DNA of 10,479 nt. It comes from Prevotella sp. Lineage in GTDB: Bacteria > Bacteroidota > Bacteroidia > Bacteroidales > Dysgonomonadaceae. Below the pieces are notes generated by a model. It had not been told where the DNA came from, did no database searches, and saw only the letters and a program-made list of their open reading frames with translations. Within the stretch, counting starts at the first letter, position 1. Every line of letters begins with the position of its first letter. Positions 7,457 through 10,479 of this stretch are shown here, piece after piece. The DNA lies in the NCBI GenBank assembly GCA_031260865.1, contig JAISKQ010000142.1:1-10479 (forward strand), in the 5' to 3' direction. Made by a program: the position numbers and the translations under genes.

Positions 7457-8830
7457 TCAAGGTATAAGCTTATTCAAACGTCCTCGCCATATTTGTCGCA
7501 CAGGAGTTGCTCCGGCTTCGGATATTCCGCCGAATATCCATATATAATTTTCATCATCTACTATTATTGATTGCCCGTACGCTTTTGGCATATTTGGGTC
7601 GATGGATTCTTTTGACGGAACCTGTGCCCATTTCGAACCGACGCTGATTGACCGGTATAATGTATTATCTGTCAACGCGTACATATATTCGTTGTACCAG
7701 AAAGAAGCGATGCCGGCGTTTGCGGCGAACGCGAAATTCTCCTGCGAGGATATTATTTCCAGTCTGTTGTCTCCGGCACGTACAGCCCAACTCAGGTTTG
7801 TTTGCTGGTTGGAGAGCGTTTTGCCTCCCACGGTGGTCAGAATATTGCCGTTAAGATTACTCCTGTTGACGATTGTCACAGCCGAGAATCCCGATGCGGG
7901 GAAAGTAGCGGGTACTTCATTCGACAACGGGTTGTAGCTTATTTTATTCACGACTTTTAGCGTGGATATATCTTTTGTCTTGGCAAAATAATATTTGCCC
8001 GCGTCTTCGGTTATGACCAAAAGGGAATCTTTGTCGGCGGCAGCTTCGGGTAGTATGCCTATTATAGACAGTACATTGGCGCTTTTGGCGCTCCAAGCCA
8101 CACCGTCGGTAGAGCTGTAAGCGTTTTTATTATTATCGACGGCAAAGAATGTATCATTAAATAACGTGATGCTTTCCAATACAACTGAAGCCGCAGGTAT
8201 TGACGTGACAGCCTGTTTTGCCCAGTCGGAAACGTTTGATTTGCTTGCTTTATATAGATACAATTTTCCATCGCTGTCGATAGAGAAAGTGTGGAATGTG
8301 TTGCCTTTCAGCAATGTTTTCTGCCGTCCGACGGTATTAGGCTGATTGGCCACATTGTTCCAAGTCAATGTGTCGGGATCCACCTGATGTATTCTTATAT
8401 CGATTGTATATTCCCTGTTGGATGTCCCGTTGGTGGCGGTTACTCTTATCTTTGGGTGTAGCGAGAAGTCGATGGAGTCCGAGCCGTTCCAGGTCGAGAC
8501 GGAATCGGGATATACCAATTGTAACCGGCTTGGGCTTGAAGATCCGTATGTTATAGTCGCCGCGAATTTTTTAAGAGCTGTTTGGTATGGTAGTGAATCA
8601 GGGTTGTAAATCAGTTGTCTGGACTGATCTATGGCAAACTTGGTTTTTTTCATTATCGGATAGTTCGCCGAATCTATCGCATTTGTCGCAATCGCGGCTA
8701 ATTGAAATGTATAGATTTGAGCGTCAGCGGAAAGTCCTGTTGTGGTGTATTCATTGTCGTCACACGAACTTAGTGTCACAATCGAAAAAACAGTAAGGAA
8801 TATTAGTCGAATAGTTTGCTTCAATTTCAT
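7457..8830 (-). CDS. DUF6242-family lipoprotein with a probable beta-propeller, function unknown
   Basis: The 457-residue protein starts with a lipoprotein signal peptide: a hydrophobic stretch (LIFLTVFSIVTL), then lipobox LSSC with acylated C23, followed at once by acidic DDNEY. The N-terminal part (about 30-150) contains IDQSRQLIYNPDSLPY and ends in REYTIDIRIHQVDPD. I recognise it as the DUF6242 pattern, with a beta-sandwich look. The rest has repeated blade-like strands, for example LFNDTFFAVDNNKNAYSSTD, YMYALTDNTLYRS and a kelch-like IWIFGGISEAGATPVRQIWRG at the end, suggesting a propeller. An acidic patch after the lipid-bearing Cys resembles the export signal of surface lipoproteins in Bacteroidota. 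It follows ribD by 93 bp but has its own promoter. The role is unknown; ligand binding or cell-surface assembly would be a guess. Confidence 0.8.
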   Translation of the reverse strand: MKLKQTIRLIFLTVFSIVTLSSCDDNEYTTTGLSADAQIYTFQLAAIATNAIDSANYPIMKKTKFAIDQSRQLIYNPDSLPYQTALKKFAATITYGSSSPSRLQLVYPDSVSTWNGSDSIDFSLHPKIRVTATNGTSNREYTIDIRIHQVDPDTLTWNNVANQPNTVGRQKTLLKGNTFHTFSIDSDGKLYLYKASKSNVSDWAKQAVTSIPAASVVLESITLFNDTFFAVDNNKNAYSSTDGVAWSAKSANVLSIIGILPEAAADKDSLLVITEDAGKYYFAKTKDISTLKVVNKISYNPLSNEVPATFPASGFSAVTIVNRSNLNGNILTTVGGKTLSNQQTNLSWAVRAGDNRLEIISSQENFAFAANAGIASFWYNEYMYALTDNTLYRSISVGSKWAQVPSKESIDPNMPKAYGQSIIVDDENYIWIFGGISEAGATPVRQIWRGRLNKLIP

Positions 8831-8862
8831 TAGTTTAAACAGTTTTACTCAATATCAATGTG

Positions 8863-8897
8863 CAAAAATAGAAAGAATTTCGGCTTACGCGTCAATT
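8863..8897 (-). promoter_or_regulatory. Putative promoter of the DUF6242 lipoprotein gene
   Basis: On the minus strand AATTG (8893-8897) is followed after 22 bp by TATTTTTG (8863-8870), a good fit to the Bacteroidota pattern of a TTG-type -33 box and a TAnnTTTG -7 box. The -7 box ends about 32 bp before the ATG at 8830. This is the most complete promoter in the window and suggests the lipoprotein is transcribed apart from ribD. Confidence 0.6.
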
Positions 8898-8923
8898 AAT
8901 CTAATATTTATATAATTTTATAG

Positions 8924-9970
8924 TTATAATAAATGTAGATGAATGTGCTTGGATGCGCCCCAATTCAGCTCATTTACTGTATGTCCAGAGATAACGGGAG
9001 CCTTTACGCCGTCGCCAAATGCAATATCCGAAATCTCTATAAACGCCTCATCCCACAATCGTTTGTCAATAATGCTTTGGAGTAATTCGCGCCCTCCTTC
9101 CACCAAGACGGAAATGATTTTGCGGCTCTTGAGGATTGAGAATATAGTATTCAACAAATTTTCATCGAAAGGAACTTGGATAAAGGTCACATTCCCCGTG
9201 GCGGGAGACGGCTCTTTCTCGGTAAATATGATTGTTTCCACATTCCCGTCCAAGAGGGCATAACCACGAGGAATACGCCCTTGCCTGTCTAATACGACGC
9301 GTACCGGATTTTTACCATGCCAGTACCGCGTGGTTAGCGACGGGTTATCTTTCACAGCCGTATTTGTTCCAATCATAATGGACGCTACACTTGCCCTTTT
9401 TTGGTGGACAAGTATTTTTGAGAAATCATTGGATATAGGCGTCGGTCGCGGCTGTTCGCCATCGCGACGCGCCTTGTCTATAAACCCGTCTTTGGTTTGC
9501 GCCCATTTCAGGTAGATATACGGACGATCTTTTGTCTGTGCCGTGAAGAACTCTTTGTTTAATTCCAAAGCCTCTTGTTCAAGGATGCCGATAGAGACCT
9601 CTATGCCGGCGTCTTGTAACATTTTCACGCCTCGTCCCGCGACGGCGGGGTAAGGGTCGAGACAAGCGACGACCACACGTGGAATCCGGTTGTCGATAAT
9701 CAATCGGGCGCAAGGGGGAGTCTTTCCGTAATGCGCGCAAGGTTCGAGCGAGACGTAGATAGTGGACTCTTTCAGCAAGGATTTGTCTTTTACGCCGGCT
9801 ATCGCGTTCACTTCGGCGTGGGCTTTACCGTATTCGCAATGAAACCCTTCCCCGATGATTTTATTGTTGTGAACCACGACCGCGCCCACCATTGGATTTG
9901 GGCTGACAAAGCCCCTCCCATTGGTCGCTAATCGCAGGCAACGACGCATGTATTTTTCGTCAATAGTCAT
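8924..9970 (-). CDS. ribD: Bifunctional riboflavin biosynthesis deaminase/reductase RibD
   Basis: RibD catalyses two steps of riboflavin synthesis: deamination of the diaminopyrimidine ribosyl phosphate and NADPH-dependent reduction of its ribose. The 348-residue protein has the N-terminal deaminase domain (about 1-145) with zinc ligands H51 and catalytic E53 in HAEVNAI, plus C78 and C87 in EPCAHYGKTPPC. The C-terminal reductase domain (about 150-348) shows LKWAQTKDGFID, NTAVKDNPSLTTR at 203-215 and VLVEGGRELLQS near 288-298. Both domains are intact, and length is only slightly below the E. coli form. It stands apart from other rib genes, as is common in Bacteroidales. The leader contains the 16-bp tandem repeats, and no FMN riboswitch is recognisable there. 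Confidence 0.96.
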   Translation of the reverse strand: MTIDEKYMRRCLRLATNGRGFVSPNPMVGAVVVHNNKIIGEGFHCEYGKAHAEVNAIAGVKDKSLLKESTIYVSLEPCAHYGKTPPCARLIIDNRIPRVVVACLDPYPAVAGRGVKMLQDAGIEVSIGILEQEALELNKEFFTAQTKDRPYIYLKWAQTKDGFIDKARRDGEQPRPTPISNDFSKILVHQKRASVASIMIGTNTAVKDNPSLTTRYWHGKNPVRVVLDRQGRIPRGYALLDGNVETIIFTEKEPSPATGNVTFIQVPFDENLLNTIFSILKSRKIISVLVEGGRELLQSIIDKRLWDEAFIEISDIAFGDGVKAPVISGHTVNELNWGASKHIHLHLL

Positions 9971-9976
9971 TCTGAG

Positions 9977-10055
9977 TATTTAGTTTACTGGAGTTCGAGA
10001 ATTCAAGTTTACGAGAATTCAAGCTTTCTATAGTTCAAGTTTACAAGAGTTCAAA
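9977..10055. repeat. Degenerate 16-bp tandem repeat between ridA and ribD
   Basis: Three full units are contiguous: ATTCAAGTTTACGAGA (10001-10016), ATTCAAGCTTTCTATA (10017-10032) and GTTCAAGTTTACAAGA (10033-10048). A partial fourth follows (GTTCAAA, 10049-10055). On the other side lie a half unit GTTCGAGA (9993-10000) and a diverged unit TATTTAGTTTACTGGA (9977-9992, 10 of 16 bases matching the first full unit). On the transcribed minus strand the core reads TAAACTTG in two full units. The array fills most of the leader immediately upstream of the ribD ATG. Confidence 0.85.
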
Positions 10056-10093
10056 AAATAAGCAAACTCGCCAGATAGGACTCTCCATGCTAT

Positions 10094-10471
10094 TTATCGC
10101 GCGGCTATCACCTCTATTTCCACCATCGCGCCTTTTGGTAAATCCCTTACGGCAAATGCCGAACGAGCCGGGAATGTGCCCGAGAATTGCTTGGCATATA
10201 CTTCGTTCATTGCCGCGAAGTTTGCGATATCATTCAGCAACACGGTTGTCTTCACGATATTATCAGTCGTTAAGCCGGCTTCGGCAAGAATGGCTTTGAT
10301 ATTCTCGAAAGATTGGGCTGTTTGTTCTTTTATACCTCCCGAAGGAAAGTCGCCTGTGGCAGGATTAACCGGTAATTGACCTGATATGAACAACATTCCG
10401 TTTACTTCTATTGCCTGACTGTATGGTCCTATCGCCGCTGGGGCATTGTTGGTCGCGATTACTTTTTTCAT
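10094..10471 (-). CDS. ridA: RidA family (YjgF/YER057c/UK114) enamine/imine deaminase
   Basis: RidA proteins form cytoplasmic trimers that hydrolyse reactive enamines and imines such as 2-aminoacrylate released by PLP enzymes, protecting those enzymes from damage. The 125-residue protein is full length and has the family hallmarks: GPYSQA with Y17, LFISGQLPVNPATG, a central FENIKAILAEAGL helix, and PARSAFAV with R103, the counterpart of the catalytic Arg105 of E. coli RidA, followed by EIEVIA with E120. The ATG at 10471 is only 8 bp from the window edge, so its promoter is not visible. It is 123 bp upstream of ribD on the same strand. Cotranscription is possible, but the long repeat-filled gap makes it uncertain. 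Confidence 0.93.
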   Translation of the reverse strand: MKKVIATNNAPAAIGPYSQAIEVNGMLFISGQLPVNPATGDFPSGGIKEQTAQSFENIKAILAEAGLTTDNIVKTTVLLNDIANFAAMNEVYAKQFSGTFPARSAFAVRDLPKGAMVEIEVIAAR

Positions 10472-10479
10472 TGTGATTT

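Noticed and set aside
7602..7937. 111-codon plus-strand frame inside the DUF6242 gene
   Set aside because: Antisense shadow of an intact lipoprotein gene with no recognisable product.
9977..10055. CRISPR array
   Set aside because: Units are 16 bp, contiguous and degenerate with no unique spacers, and no cas genes are present.
9971..10093. FMN riboswitch ahead of ribD
   Set aside because: The leader is short, A/T-rich and filled by 16-bp repeats; I see none of the conserved multi-stem layout or G-rich blocks of an RFN element.

Overview
The window looks like chromosomal housekeeping DNA from a member of Bacteroidota, most likely order Bacteroidales. Four things suggest this: (1) the promoter-like sites match the Bacteroidota -7 consensus TAnnTTTG rather than a sigma70 TATAAT box; (2) start codons follow A/T-rich leaders with no clear Shine-Dalgarno sequence; (3) the DUF6242 and DUF6089 families are, as I recall, largely confined to this group; (4) the gene order uppS - bamA - ompH - ompH is the familiar Bacteroidales arrangement. 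The genus cannot be told from the sequence alone. I saw no insertion sequence, prophage, CRISPR array, tRNA or rRNA.

Layout. Positions 1-1005 (minus strand) hold the first 335 codons of a prolyl-tRNA synthetase (proS), cut by the window edge. It is divergent from a YjjG-like HAD nucleotidase gene (1112-1810, plus strand), and the 106-bp gap between them carries one -7-like box for each direction. The HAD gene converges on a long minus-strand run of genes. A strong two-way stem-loop terminator (1944-1994) separates them, preceded by a GC-rich non-coding stretch of unknown origin.

From 2006 to 10471 every gene is on the minus strand. In transcription order these are a RidA-family enamine/imine deaminase, ribD (riboflavin synthesis), a DUF6242 lipoprotein with its own well-formed promoter, a DUF6089 outer-membrane barrel protein, uppS (undecaprenyl diphosphate synthase), bamA (outer-membrane protein insertase) and two tandem OmpH/Skp-like periplasmic chaperones. 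The DUF6089-to-ompH block reads as an envelope-building cluster: UppS makes the lipid carrier for peptidoglycan and surface polysaccharide, the Skp-like proteins hold unfolded outer-membrane proteins, and BamA inserts them.

I found no convincing new biological system. The points worth a second look are modest: a Gly/Tyr/Asn/Ser repeat tract in the BamA barrel, a degenerate 16-bp tandem repeat between ridA and ribD, a DUF6242 lipoprotein with an acidic tail after its lipobox that suggests surface display, the two uncharacterised families in this conserved setting, a separate promoter-like box for the second ompH gene, and the odd GC-rich stretch at 1811-1943.
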